Origin: Brevundimonas albigilva
Lineage (GTDB): Bacteria; Pseudomonadota; Alphaproteobacteria; Caulobacterales; Caulobacteraceae
DNA length: 64,000 nt
NCBI RefSeq assembly: GCF_023503965.1
Contig: NZ_CP097298.1
Coordinates: 806,001 to 870,000, forward strand
Reading direction: 5' to 3'
Part shown: positions 55,817 to 64,000 of the stretch, one piece after another
How the letters are laid out: every line of letters starts with the position of its first letter
How positions within the stretch are numbered: the first letter of the stretch is position 1
Notes under the pieces: model-generated
The model's input: only the letters and a program-made list of their open reading frames with translations
What the model was told of the DNA's origin: nothing
Databases searched by the model: none
Made by a program: the position numbers and the translations under genes

Positions 55817-57764
55817 TTAGTCGCAGGTTCCCGGCGTCGCGGGCAAGGGAAGTTCGCCGGTGCGCGCGGGCCGCGCGTAGCTGAGGCCGTAACCGCGTGG
55901 GAACTGCACCACGTCGCCCGCCCCCTCGCCCGTGCTGCAGGCCGATCCGGGCCACGCGAAAGACAGCCGTCCCGTGAAGTCGAAACGGCCGCCCAGCAGC
56001 ACGTCCGCCAGCCCCGCGCCTTCCGTGCCCGGCAGGAAGGCGGCGACGAAGGCGTCCGACAGGTTGATCAGGTCGTTGGCGTAGGCGGGGCGCCCGGAAT
56101 AGAGCACCGACACCACCGGCACGCCCTTGCCCGATACGGCGCGAAGGGCCGCCAGGTCGCGCGGATGCAGGCGGCTGTGCTGGACCGGCGTGGGGAAGCG
56201 GACGTCGCCGTTGTATTCCGCGTAAGGCGTCTCCCCCAGCACCACCACGACCTTGGAGAAGGCGCTCATGTCCACGCCTGAGCCGTCGGGCGAATAGACC
56301 ACGTTCTCCGCGCCCAACTGGGACTTCAGCGCGCCCAGCAGCGTCGATCCGGTCGCGAAGTCGGCGTTGGAGTTTTCCGTCCCCTGCCACGTCAGGGACC
56401 AGCCGCCGGTCTGGTTCGACAGGCTGTCGGCGCTGTCGCCAACCACCAACACCTTGCCCGCGCCTCGCGCCAGCGGCAGGGCCTTGTCCTCGTTCTTCAG
56501 CAGCACGACCGACTTGCGGACCGCTTCACGGGCCAGTTCCGCCGCGTCGATCGCCTCCGCGCGGCCGTTGAAGCGACTGTCAGACGGGGCGCGGTCGAAC
56601 AGGCCGGAGCGCAGCTTCACCCGCAGGATGCGCGTCACGGCGTCGTCGATGCGCGACACGGGAATGCGGCCGGCCTCCACGTCCTGGGTGGTGTTCTGGA
56701 TGAAGGCGCGCCAGTCCTCGGGGACCATCACCATGTCGACGCCGGCGTTGATCGCCTGGGGACAGTGCGACTTGGTGCAGCCGGGGACCTGCTCGATGCC
56801 GTTCCAGTCCGAAACGACGAAGCCGTCGAAGCCGAGGCGGTCCTTCAGCACGTCGGTCAGCATCTCGCGGCTGCCGTGCATCTTGCCGTAGTCGCGCCCG
56901 GCCTGGACGTCGTTCCAGCTGCTGTAGGAGGCCATGACGGTCTGCACGCCGGCGTTCAGCGCGGTGTAGTAGCCGGCGCCATGCCGGGTGATCATCTCGG
57001 CGCGGGTCGCGCGGGTCTCGCCCTGGTCGACGCCGTTGTAGGTGCCGCCGTCGCCCATGTAGTGCTTGGCGGTGGCGACCACGTCCCCGTCGCCGGTCAG
57101 CCGCCCCTGAAGTCCGCGGACCAGCGCCTCGCCGTATTCGGCGACCAGTTGCGGATCGCTGGAATAGCTTTCGTAGGTCCGGCCCCATCGGCGGTTCTCG
57201 CCGACCGCCAGGGTGGGCGCGAAAACCCAGGTGATGCCCGTGGCGCGCACCTGGCGGGCCGTCGCCCGTCCGATCCGCTCGATCAGCGCGGGATCGTGCG
57301 CGGCGCCCAGGCCGATGTTGTGCGGAAACAGGGTGGCCCGAGACGTTGTTGTGGCCGTGAACGGCGTCCGTGCCCCAGATCAGGGGAATGGGCGTGGCCA
57401 TGTCGGTCGCCAGCGCCGCATCGTGGAAACGGTCCGACAGGGCCGCCCACTCGGCGACCGTCGCGTGCTTGTTCATCCCGGGCCAGGCGCCGCCGCCGTT
57501 CAGCACTGATCCGATGTAGTACTGACGGACCTCGTCGGGCGTGATGTAGCGCACGTCCGGCTGGGTGATCTGGCCGATCTTCTGCGCCAGGGTCATGCCC
57601 GCCACGATCCGGGCGATGCGGGCCTCCATCGCGGCGTCCGGCGCGGGCGCCCGAAGCGCGGGCCAGTCCGAGCCGTCTATCGGACCCGCGACGTCCGTCA
57701 TGGGCGCGACGGCGCAGCCGGCCAGCAGCAGCAGGGGAAGCAGCGTCGTCTTGTGGAAGGTCAT
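55817..57764 (-). CDS. Glycoside hydrolase family 3 beta-glucosidase, frameshifted in this sequence
   Basis: Probably hydrolyses beta-glucosidic oligosaccharides. The N-terminal piece from ATG 57764 has a lipoprotein signal (lipobox LAGC) and reads MTLAQKIGQITQPDVRYITP and PLIWGTDAVHGHNNVSG. In the next frame follow LFPHNIGLGAAHDPALIERI, TLAVGENRRWGRTYESYSSD, ATAKHYMGDGGTYNGVDQGE and the nucleophile Asp in GFVVSDWNGIEQVPG, then the C-terminal sandwich domain to GELPLPATPGTCD. The shift lies near 57340-57350, in a GC-rich stretch where one or two bases are missing or extra. Repaired length is about 649 residues. The TonB receptor is 85 bases upstream. Confidence 0.9.
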
Positions 57765-57849
57765 GCGCCGAATCTCTTCGTTTCTGGATAAAAGAAGACG
57801 GGCGGGACGACGGGCGTCCCGCCCAGGCCAGAGCGGGGGAAGACGCGCC

Positions 57850-60756
57850 CTAGAACCGGTAGTTGACGCCGAACAGGAACTGCCGGCCGTACTCTTCGTA
57901 GGTTTCCGGCAATGCGCCGCCGTCCGCCGTGGTGACGCCGCCGCCGTCGATGCCGATCCGCGTGCGATAGGGCGAGTTCGTCAGGTTGTTGACCTGGAAC
58001 AGTAGGCCCAGTCCCTCCAGCGGCCCCTCCTCGAAGGTGTAGCCGATCTGGGCGTCGATCTGCTCGTCGTCGAGAATTTCCGTGTAGCCGCGCGTGGCGA
58101 ACAACTGGACCACTTCGCCCTTGAACGCCTCGCGGAACCGCTTGGAGATGCGGGCCTGGAAGCCGTTCCTCTCGTAGTAGCCGGTGATGTTGTAGACCGT
58201 GCCCGACAGGCCCGGGATGCGCACCGTCTGTCCGTCCGGGGCCGGATTCAGGTCCGACTCCGTAAAGGAGATGCTGCCCAGCACGCCCAGGCCGTCCAGC
58301 GGCTCCCACACCGTGCCGAAGTTCAGCGCCCCGCTGATCTCCAGTCCCTGCACCGTGCCGCCGTCGCCGTTGGCCGGCAGGCTGATCTGCCCGATGGGAC
58401 TGATGATCGCGCCCGTCTCCAGGATGGCGGATGCGGTGGACGGCAAGGGAATGCCGGTGAAGTCGAACGTGCCGTTCTGGACGTAGATGTAGCTTTCCAG
58501 ATCCTTGTAGAAGCCCGCGATCGACAGATAGGTCGTGGCGTCCACGTACCACTCATAGGCCAAGTCGAAGGCGTTCGCCCGCCACGGCTCAAGCTCCGGA
58601 TTGCCGCCCGAGGCCGACCACGGATTGACCACCTGCCCCGGCTGGCAGCTCTGCCCGGTGCAGACCAGGGAGTTGAAGCCCGGCGTGACATTGGCCCGCA
58701 TCTCGTCCATGCGCGGCCGCGCCATGGTGCGAGAGGCGGCGAACCGAATGCGCTGTCCGCGGCCCAGGTCGTAGATCAGGTTCAGGCTGGGCAGGATGTC
58801 GAGATAATCCGCCCCCTTCGTCACCGAGGTTGGCACGATCGGCTGTCCCGCCTCCGTGCCATTGATGACGACGCCGGTGGACTCCTGGTGTTGGCCCACG
58901 AACTGCATGCCGACGTTGCCGCGCCAGTTCCCGCCCTCGAAGTCCAGCTTGACGAAGGCGGTCGTGACCTCTTCCTCGATGTCCCAGTTCTTGTCGTAGA
59001 AGTTGGCGTCCAGGATCGGCGCCCGGTCGTAATAGACGTCCAGCGCGCGCTCCAGATCGATCGACAGCACCTCGCCGAAGCCGGCCCAGTCCAGCGAGGT
59101 CGGCTTCACCAGATATTGCGGATCGACCAGCACCTGCTGACGTCCGTTCTTCAGGAACAGGTCGAAGTCGTCGACCCGCTTGGACTTGTCGCGGTTGGCC
59201 CAGTTCACCCCGTAGGTGAGGGTGTGGAAGAAGCCGTCCATCGTCGTCTCGCCCTTGACGTCGAAGGCAAGGATGCTCTCTTCGACATCCGGGAAGCGAA
59301 TGGCGCCATCGTGCGCCCAGCCGCCCCACGGCGCGCGGTCGCCCAGCGTCACCTGGGAGGCGTCGGCGTAGTCCAGTCCTTCCGAATAGGTCGGATAGCC
59401 GTCGTCGTTGATGACGAAGTCGATCACGTCATAGGTGCGGCCGACGTCCGGCGTCGCCCCCGACACGCCGCCCACGCCCTGGCCGTAGCCGGCGTAGGTC
59501 TCGAGGATCTGCTCGGTCCGCTGATTGGTCGAATACGACAGGTCGGCGACGATCCGTGTCCGGTCGCTCAGCTGGTATTCGGTGTTCAGGCCGGCCGAGA
59601 AAATCTCGTCCTGGCGGGTATTGTAGTCGTTGCGGATGATCGGGACGGCGTTGTGGTGCGTGCCGCTGCGCGCGATCAGAGACCCGCCGACATCCTCAGC
59701 GACGACATCGGTGAAATAGGCGCCGTCCGCCCAGCCGTTGGAGAACCACTGCGCGCCGCGCGTCGTCTCTTCCTGGTCGAACTTGGAATAATAGAGGTCC
59801 AGGACCGACCGCAGCCGGTCGTTCGGCCGCCACTCGATGATGCCGATGGCCGCATCACGCTGATTCAGACGCGAGGTGGCGAAGATTTCCTGCCCGTTCA
59901 CGATCAGGGCGGCGTCGGCCGCGTCCGGCGTCACCGTATTGGGCGAACAGGGCGCCACGTCGTCGGGATTGGGCTGGCACACGCCGCCGAAGGCCTCGTA
60001 GTTGTAGGCCTTGAAGTGCTGGTTCTGGGACGGGGAATCCAGGTGAGCGTAGCCGAAGGCCACGCCCAGGGTGTCGTCCATGAACTGGTCGATATAGCTG
60101 ATCGAGAAACGGCCGCCGTAGTTGCGCATGTCGTCGTTCAGCGCGTCGCCCTCGGTCATCTCGCCGCGCAGGTTCATCGCCAGGGCGCGGTCGCCGAACT
60201 CCAGCGGACGCACGGTGCGCAGGTCCGCCGTGCCCGACAGGCCCATGCCCGAAATCTCGGCGTCCGGCGACTTGTAGATCACCACGCCGGACAGCAGTTC
60301 CGACGGATACTGGTCGAACTCCACCGCCCGGTTGTCGCCCGAACTGGCCTGCTGGCGACCGTTCAGCAGGGTGGTGGTGAAGTCCGGCGCCAGGCCGCGA
60401 ATGGAAATGACCTGGGCGCGTCCGTTGACCCGCTGCGCCGCGAGCCCGGGCAGGCGCGCAATCGACTCCGCGATCGAAACGTCCGGCAGCTTGCCGATGT
60501 CCTCGGCCGACACCGCCTCGACGATCGAGGTCTCGTTCCGCTTGGTGGCGATCGAATCCGCCAGGCCCCGCCGCAGGCCGGTGACTACGATCTCTTCGAC
60601 CTCGGTCGGCTGGCTGGCGTCCGCCGGCTCCGTCGCCTGCTGGGCCAGGGCGGCCCCCGGCAGCCCCGCCGCCAGCGCCAGAAGAGACGCGGTCAACCGC
60701 AGTCGCGACCTTCCCTTCGAACGTGTTTCATCAAAGCCAGCGAATGCGCTGCCCAT
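57850..60756 (-). CDS. TonB-dependent outer-membrane receptor, Xanthomonas/Caulobacter type
   Basis: Outer-membrane transporter, here probably for a glucan oligosaccharide. From ATG 60756 (GGGGAG upstream) the product is 968 residues with signal peptide ending in GAALAQ, TonB box EVEEIVVTG, a plug domain with SAEDIGKLPDVSIAESIARL, RGLAPDFTTTLLNGR and VIYKSPDAEISGMGLSGT, and a long beta-barrel ending in the outer-membrane signature FLFGVNYRF with terminal Phe. The plug pattern is that of the TonB-Xanth-Caul family. A LacI-type palindrome lies 63 bases before the start, so it should be induced with GH30. It heads the unit receptor-GH3-halogenase. Confidence 0.95.
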   Translation of the reverse strand: MGSAFAGFDETRSKGRSRLRLTASLLALAAGLPGAALAQQATEPADASQPTEVEEIVVTGLRRGLADSIATKRNETSIVEAVSAEDIGKLPDVSIAESIARLPGLAAQRVNGRAQVISIRGLAPDFTTTLLNGRQQASSGDNRAVEFDQYPSELLSGVVIYKSPDAEISGMGLSGTADLRTVRPLEFGDRALAMNLRGEMTEGDALNDDMRNYGGRFSISYIDQFMDDTLGVAFGYAHLDSPSQNQHFKAYNYEAFGGVCQPNPDDVAPCSPNTVTPDAADAALIVNGQEIFATSRLNQRDAAIGIIEWRPNDRLRSVLDLYYSKFDQEETTRGAQWFSNGWADGAYFTDVVAEDVGGSLIARSGTHHNAVPIIRNDYNTRQDEIFSAGLNTEYQLSDRTRIVADLSYSTNQRTEQILETYAGYGQGVGGVSGATPDVGRTYDVIDFVINDDGYPTYSEGLDYADASQVTLGDRAPWGGWAHDGAIRFPDVEESILAFDVKGETTMDGFFHTLTYGVNWANRDKSKRVDDFDLFLKNGRQQVLVDPQYLVKPTSLDWAGFGEVLSIDLERALDVYYDRAPILDANFYDKNWDIEEEVTTAFVKLDFEGGNWRGNVGMQFVGQHQESTGVVINGTEAGQPIVPTSVTKGADYLDILPSLNLIYDLGRGQRIRFAASRTMARPRMDEMRANVTPGFNSLVCTGQSCQPGQVVNPWSASGGNPELEPWRANAFDLAYEWYVDATTYLSIAGFYKDLESYIYVQNGTFDFTGIPLPSTASAILETGAIISPIGQISLPANGDGGTVQGLEISGALNFGTVWEPLDGLGVLGSISFTESDLNPAPDGQTVRIPGLSGTVYNITGYYERNGFQARISKRFREAFKGEVVQLFATRGYTEILDDEQIDAQIGYTFEEGPLEGLGLLFQVNNLTNSPYRTRIGIDGGGVTTADGGALPETYEEYGRQFLFGVNYRF

Positions 60757-60818
60757 GGCTCTCCCCTTCCGTTCCCTCGACACGCCTTGGCGGCATGCCC
60801 CTATTTCATTGGCGCTGT

Positions 60819-60832
60819 TGGAAGCGCTTCCA
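60819..60832. promoter_or_regulatory. LacI-type operator upstream of the TonB receptor
   Basis: TGGAAGCGCTTCCA, identical to the site at 52810-52823, with the following bases TAAC also shared. It is 62 bases upstream of the receptor start codon on the minus strand and therefore covers the expected promoter of the receptor-GH3-halogenase unit. Confidence 0.78.
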
Positions 60833-60975
60833 TAACCCTATCGCATCTTGGAGGAACTGCAAGTCCAATGGCGGTGTCTCAGCGGGCCTGCCGATCTGGA
60901 TGGGAGGTCAGGACGGCGCCAGTGCGGTCACGGGCAAAGCGGCGTCCAGCGGACAGGGTCCCAGAGGCGATCCGC

Positions 60976-61977
60976 TCACCGCGCCGTTGCGGCCAGCAGA
61001 CCGATCGGGGGCGGCGTGGCCGGCATCCTTGGCGGCCGGACGACCGCTTGGCGCTTCCGTTCTTCGAAGGCGGCGACGGAGTCCGCCATCTCCTCGGCCA
61101 GCCATTGCGTGGCGCCGTCGGCGAGGGACCGATCATGCCACGCGACATAATAGTCGAAGGTCGGCAGCGGGATCGGCGGCTCGAAGGTGTCCAGGTCGTA
61201 AACCCGGGCGAAGTGACGCGCCGCCTTCGACGGCAGGATGGCCAGGGCGTCGGTGTCGGCCACCATGAAGGGCACGCTGGCGAAGCTCGGGGCCGCCATC
61301 AGCACCTTCCGGCCCTGGCCTTCGCCGGCCAGGTGCTCCAGGGGATCGCTGAAGCCGTCGCCGACCAGGGCCGTGACATGCGGCCAGTCGAACAGATTGT
61401 CCGGCGTCAGCGCGACAGCCGAGGCGGGGTGCCCGCGTCGCATCAGGCCCAGGCGGCTTTCGGTGAACAGCTTGCGGAAGCGGACGCCGTTGCCCTCGGG
61501 CGGATAGCCGATGACGACGAGGTCCAGCCGCCCCTCGGCCAGCCGGCGCAGGCTGTTGGCGGACAGGGCCTCGATCTCCATCGAGGCGCCGGGCGCCGCC
61601 TCGGCCAGGGCCGGAGCCACGGGCCGGATCACGCTGAGGATGCCGAAGTCCGTGGAGGCGATGCGGAAGGTGCGGTCCAGGCTGGCGGGATCGAACGCCG
61701 CCGGCCGCAACATGGCCTCCCCCTGGCTCAGCCAGCCCTTCAGCGGACCCGCCAGCGCCTCGGCCCGCGGCGTCAGGACCATGCCGCCGCGCCCGCGCAC
61801 CAGCAGCGGATCGTCCAGCTGGTCCCGCAGGCGCGCCAGGATGCGGCTCATCGCGGGCTGGCTGACGCCCAGACGGTCGGCCGCGCGCGAGACGCTCCTG
61901 GTCTCCAGCAGGATTTCCAGGCTGGACAGCAGGCGCAGGTCCAGGCGGCGCGCGAGGTGCAAGGCGGTGGTCTCCAT
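60976..61977 (-). CDS. LysR-family transcriptional regulator, NodD-like
   Basis: The 333-residue product has a helix-turn-helix (RLLSSLEILLETRSVSRAAD, LGVSQPAMSRILARLRDQL) and an effector domain with RTFRIASTDFGILSVIRPVA and DLVVIGYPPEGNGVRFRKLF. The combination of DxLLVR-type (DDPLLVRGRGGMVLTPRAEAL) and the effector pattern resembles NodD/PbpR-like regulators. It is divergent from the TonB receptor at 62141 with 163 bases between the starts, which makes that receptor the most likely target. It is not clearly linked to the LacI unit. Confidence 0.9.
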   Translation of the reverse strand: METTALHLARRLDLRLLSSLEILLETRSVSRAADRLGVSQPAMSRILARLRDQLDDPLLVRGRGGMVLTPRAEALAGPLKGWLSQGEAMLRPAAFDPASLDRTFRIASTDFGILSVIRPVAPALAEAAPGASMEIEALSANSLRRLAEGRLDLVVIGYPPEGNGVRFRKLFTESRLGLMRRGHPASAVALTPDNLFDWPHVTALVGDGFSDPLEHLAGEGQGRKVLMAAPSFASVPFMVADTDALAILPSKAARHFARVYDLDTFEPPIPLPTFDYYVAWHDRSLADGATQWLAEEMADSVAAFEERKRQAVVRPPRMPATPPPIGLLAATAR

Positions 61978-62025
61978 TATGTGACGCGCGCATGAGCCTC
62001 ATGCCGAGGTCGTCATGGCCCGTTC

Positions 62026-62046
62026 TGCGAATGACTATTAGATGCG
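62026..62046. promoter_or_regulatory. Candidate Fur-like site between LysR and the second TonB receptor
   Basis: TGCGAATGACTATTAGATGCG is an AT-rich island in GC-rich surroundings, with an imperfect dyad similar to alphaproteobacterial Fur sites. It lies about 95 bases upstream of the receptor start. The receptor resembles siderophore/colicin receptors, so iron control would fit. The match is weak. Confidence 0.3.
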
Positions 62047-62140
62047 CCCGGCTCCGCTTTCAAAGGCGGAGCCTGACCGATCTCGGCGGCGGATCGACGC
62101 AGGTCGAACGCTGTCGCGCCGTCTTCACCAGGGGAGCTTC

Positions 62141-64000
62141 ATGCCTGTCTTCACGACCCGACCGCGTGTCCTGAGCGCCGTCCTTCTCGCCACCACCGCC
62201 CTGTGCGCTTCGGGCGCCCGGGCCCAGAACACGGTCCAGAACACGGTCCAGGCCACGGCGCCGTCGGAACTGGAGGAAGTGGTGGTCACCGCCGCCGGGC
62301 GCGAGCAGCAGGTCAAGGACGCGCCGGCCTCCATCAGCGTCATCACGCGCGAAACCCTGGAGCGCAGCCCCTACACCCAGATCACCGACGTGCTGCTGGA
62401 CGTGCCCGGCGTCACCGTGACGCCTGGCGAGGGCAACAGCCGCGACATCTCCATCCGCGGCCTGGGCAGCGCCTACACCCTGATCCTGGTGGACGGGAAG
62501 CGCCTGAACTCGCGCGAGTCGCGCACCAACGGCGGCAACATCGCCGAAAGCGGCCTGCTGCCGCCGGTTGAGATGATCGAGCGCATCGAGGTGGTGCGCG
62601 GCCCGATGTCGTCCCTCTACGGCTCCGACGCGATGGGCGGGGTGATCAACGTCATCACCCGCCGCATCGGCGACGAATGGACCGGCAGCGTCCGCGTCAA
62701 CGGCACGGCGCAGACGGACGGCGACTACGGCGACTATTACGACGCCAGCGTGTACGCCAGCGGGCCGCTGATCGCCGACACCCTGGGCCTGCAGCTGTCG
62801 GCGTCGATGAACCGCCGCGCCGAGGACGACATCCTGACCGCCTCGCCCGAGCGCAAGGACGACAGCCTGTCCGCCAAGCTGGGCTGGAGCCTGAACCCGA
62901 ACCACGACCTGCTGTTCGAGGCCGCCTACTACGATCAGGAGTCCATCCAGACGGCGGGCCGCACCACCGAGATCACCGAAGACGCGCCGGAAGGCACGAA
63001 ATCGATCCAGAGCCAGGAGCGCTTCGTCTATTCGATCAACCACTCGGGCGTCTGGGGCCGCTCCACGTCCCAGTCCTTCGTCCAGTTCGAGGACGCGACC
63101 CGCAAGGAAACCGACGTCAACATCAAGAACACGGTCGCCCAGACGGCCTGGATCGTGCCGATCGGCGCGCACATCCTGAACATCGGGGCCTACTACAACT
63201 TCGCCGACCTGTATGCGCCCAGCGGCAACGGCCTGACCGTCGACGGCAATGTCCGCGACGCGGCCGACCGGACCCAATGGGCCCTGTTCGCCGAAGACGA
63301 ATGGAGCCTGACCTCCCGCTTCGCCCTGACCGCCGGCGTGCGCCTGGATGACCACGACCTCTATGGCTCGCAGGTCTCGCCGCGCCTGTACGGCGTGTGG
63401 AAGCCCACGGACGGCCTGATCGTCAAGGGCGGCGTCTCGACCGGTTTTCGCGCGCCCGACATCCGCCAGACCCTGGCCGACTGGGGCCAGAACAGCCGGG
63501 GCGGCACCATCTACGGCAACCCGGACCTGGAGGCCGAGACCTCGCTGACCTACGAGGGCAGCGTCATCTATACGGTCTCGCCGCGCGTCGAGATCGGGCT
63601 GACGGCCTACCAGACCGACTTCAAGGACAAGATCCTGCGCGTCACCTGCCTGGAGGCCCAGGCCTGGTGCGTTGACGAGCCGCTGAGCTCCATCGGCCGC
63701 CCGCCCACGACCTACGTCAACATCGACGACGCGCGCATCCAGGGACTTGAGGCGACGCTGGACGCCCGCCTCACCGACAGCATGACGCTGAAGGCCACCG
63801 GCACCCTGACCGATTCCGAACAGCTGACGGGCGCCCAGGCCGGGGCGTCGCTGAACCAGACGCCGGAATCGCAGGGCAGCGTCGCCCTGACCTTCCGCCC
63901 GCGCCACGCCCGGGTCAGCGGCTTCATCCGCGCCATCTACTACGGCCAGGAACTGCAATCGACGGTGCAGCCCAGCGGGTCGAACATCCTGGCCCCGGCC
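62141..64000 (+). CDS. TonB-dependent receptor, CirA/FepA-like (3' end beyond window)
   Basis: Outer-membrane receptor of the siderophore class. ATG 62141 has GGGGAG 8 bases upstream. The visible 620 residues start with a signal peptide (LSAVLLATTALCASGARAQ), a short duplicated segment QNTVQNTVQ, the TonB box LEEVVVTAAGREQQ, and a plug domain with APASISVITRETLERSPYTQ, SIRGLGSAYTLILVDGKRLN and RIEVVRGPMSSLYGSDAMGG followed by VINVITRR. The barrel has SPRLYGVWKPTDGLIVKGG, STGFRAPDIRQTLADWGQNS and YGNPDLEAETSLTYEGSV. These match CirA/FepA-like receptors rather than the Xanth-Caul type of the neighbouring receptor. The last strands and C-terminal Phe are beyond the window edge. The ligand is probably an iron-siderophore complex, but no biosynthesis or ABC genes are visible. 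Confidence 0.92.
   Translation, partial: MPVFTTRPRVLSAVLLATTALCASGARAQNTVQNTVQATAPSELEEVVVTAAGREQQVKDAPASISVITRETLERSPYTQITDVLLDVPGVTVTPGEGNSRDISIRGLGSAYTLILVDGKRLNSRESRTNGGNIAESGLLPPVEMIERIEVVRGPMSSLYGSDAMGGVINVITRRIGDEWTGSVRVNGTAQTDGDYGDYYDASVYASGPLIADTLGLQLSASMNRRAEDDILTASPERKDDSLSAKLGWSLNPNHDLLFEAAYYDQESIQTAGRTTEITEDAPEGTKSIQSQERFVYSINHSGVWGRSTSQSFVQFEDATRKETDVNIKNTVAQTAWIVPIGAHILNIGAYYNFADLYAPSGNGLTVDGNVRDAADRTQWALFAEDEWSLTSRFALTAGVRLDDHDLYGSQVSPRLYGVWKPTDGLIVKGGVSTGFRAPDIRQTLADWGQNSRGGTIYGNPDLEAETSLTYEGSVIYTVSPRVEIGLTAYQTDFKDKILRVTCLEAQAWCVDEPLSSIGRPPTTYVNIDDARIQGLEATLDARLTDSMTLKATGTLTDSEQLTGAQAGASLNQTPESQGSVALTFRPRHARVSGFIRAIYYGQELQSTVQPSGSNILAPA

Noticed and set aside
62221..62260. 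Short tandem duplication in the receptor signal region as a regulatory repeat
   Set aside because: It is a 12-base in-frame duplication giving QNTVQNTVQ just after the signal peptide, within coding sequence; no reason to see regulation in it.

Overview
This is a GC-rich stretch of roughly 70 percent GC from an alphaproteobacterium, most likely Caulobacterales and probably Brevundimonas or a close relative. The evidence is the Caulobacter-type flagellar order (fliL-fliM divergent from flgF-flgG-flgA-flgH), a perfect sigma-54 element next to a CtrA-like site, the cysG-DUF2849-cysI-cysH order, TonB receptors of the Xanthomonas/Caulobacter class, and a propionyl-CoA cluster with a divergent PrpR/ScfR-like regulator. 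No rRNA, tRNA, CRISPR array, prophage or plasmid gene was seen. No gene-free gap exceeds about 220 bases.

Layout. 1-4534: flagellar switch, stator-associated and rod/L-ring genes on two divergent units. 4612-6054: three consecutive small exported proteins that look like diverged copies of one another. 6132-7925: DUF885 protein. 8053-13485: sulfate assimilation operon (minus strand) with a divergent LysR gene. 14574-20264: DNA adenine methylase, pyruvate kinase, secreted phosphatase, dipeptidase. 20474-26266: hemF with a small membrane protein, a yeiE/yeiH-like pair, glutamine amidotransferase, rlmJ, topoisomerase IB. 26343-28585: threonine to glycine (tdh-kbl). 29580-37692: methylmalonyl-CoA epimerase, two mutase subunits and both propionyl-CoA carboxylase subunits, with the regulator at 37823. 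39392-47473: response regulator, thiolase, flavin reductase and a five-gene valine degradation operon. 47558-51652: LysR, malate synthase G, CitE-like lyase. 51746-64000: a LacI-controlled glucan locus (GH30, tryptophan-halogenase-like protein, GH3, TonB receptor), a LysR gene and a second TonB receptor cut by the window end.

How the parts fit. Valine breakdown (acyl-CoA dehydrogenase, hydratase, hydrolase, MmsB, MmsA) ends in propionyl-CoA, which the adjacent carboxylase, epimerase and mutase turn into succinyl-CoA. Two copies of an identical 14-bp palindrome, TGGAAGCGCTTCCA, lie upstream of GH30 and of the TonB receptor unit and define a likely LacI regulon.

Most unusual structure: between pccB and pccA sits a 629-bp cassette (35514-36142) made of two 117-bp terminal inverted repeats around a small GIY-YIG nuclease gene. 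The outer end of one repeat supplies the ribosome binding site of pccA. Also notable are the tandem exported paralogues and a family of two-hairpin intergenic repeats.

Quality warning: at least thirteen genes, most of them housekeeping, carry one or more small frameshifts, mostly in short G or C runs. This pattern points to sequence or assembly errors rather than real gene loss. I annotate these genes over their full extent and state where each shift lies.
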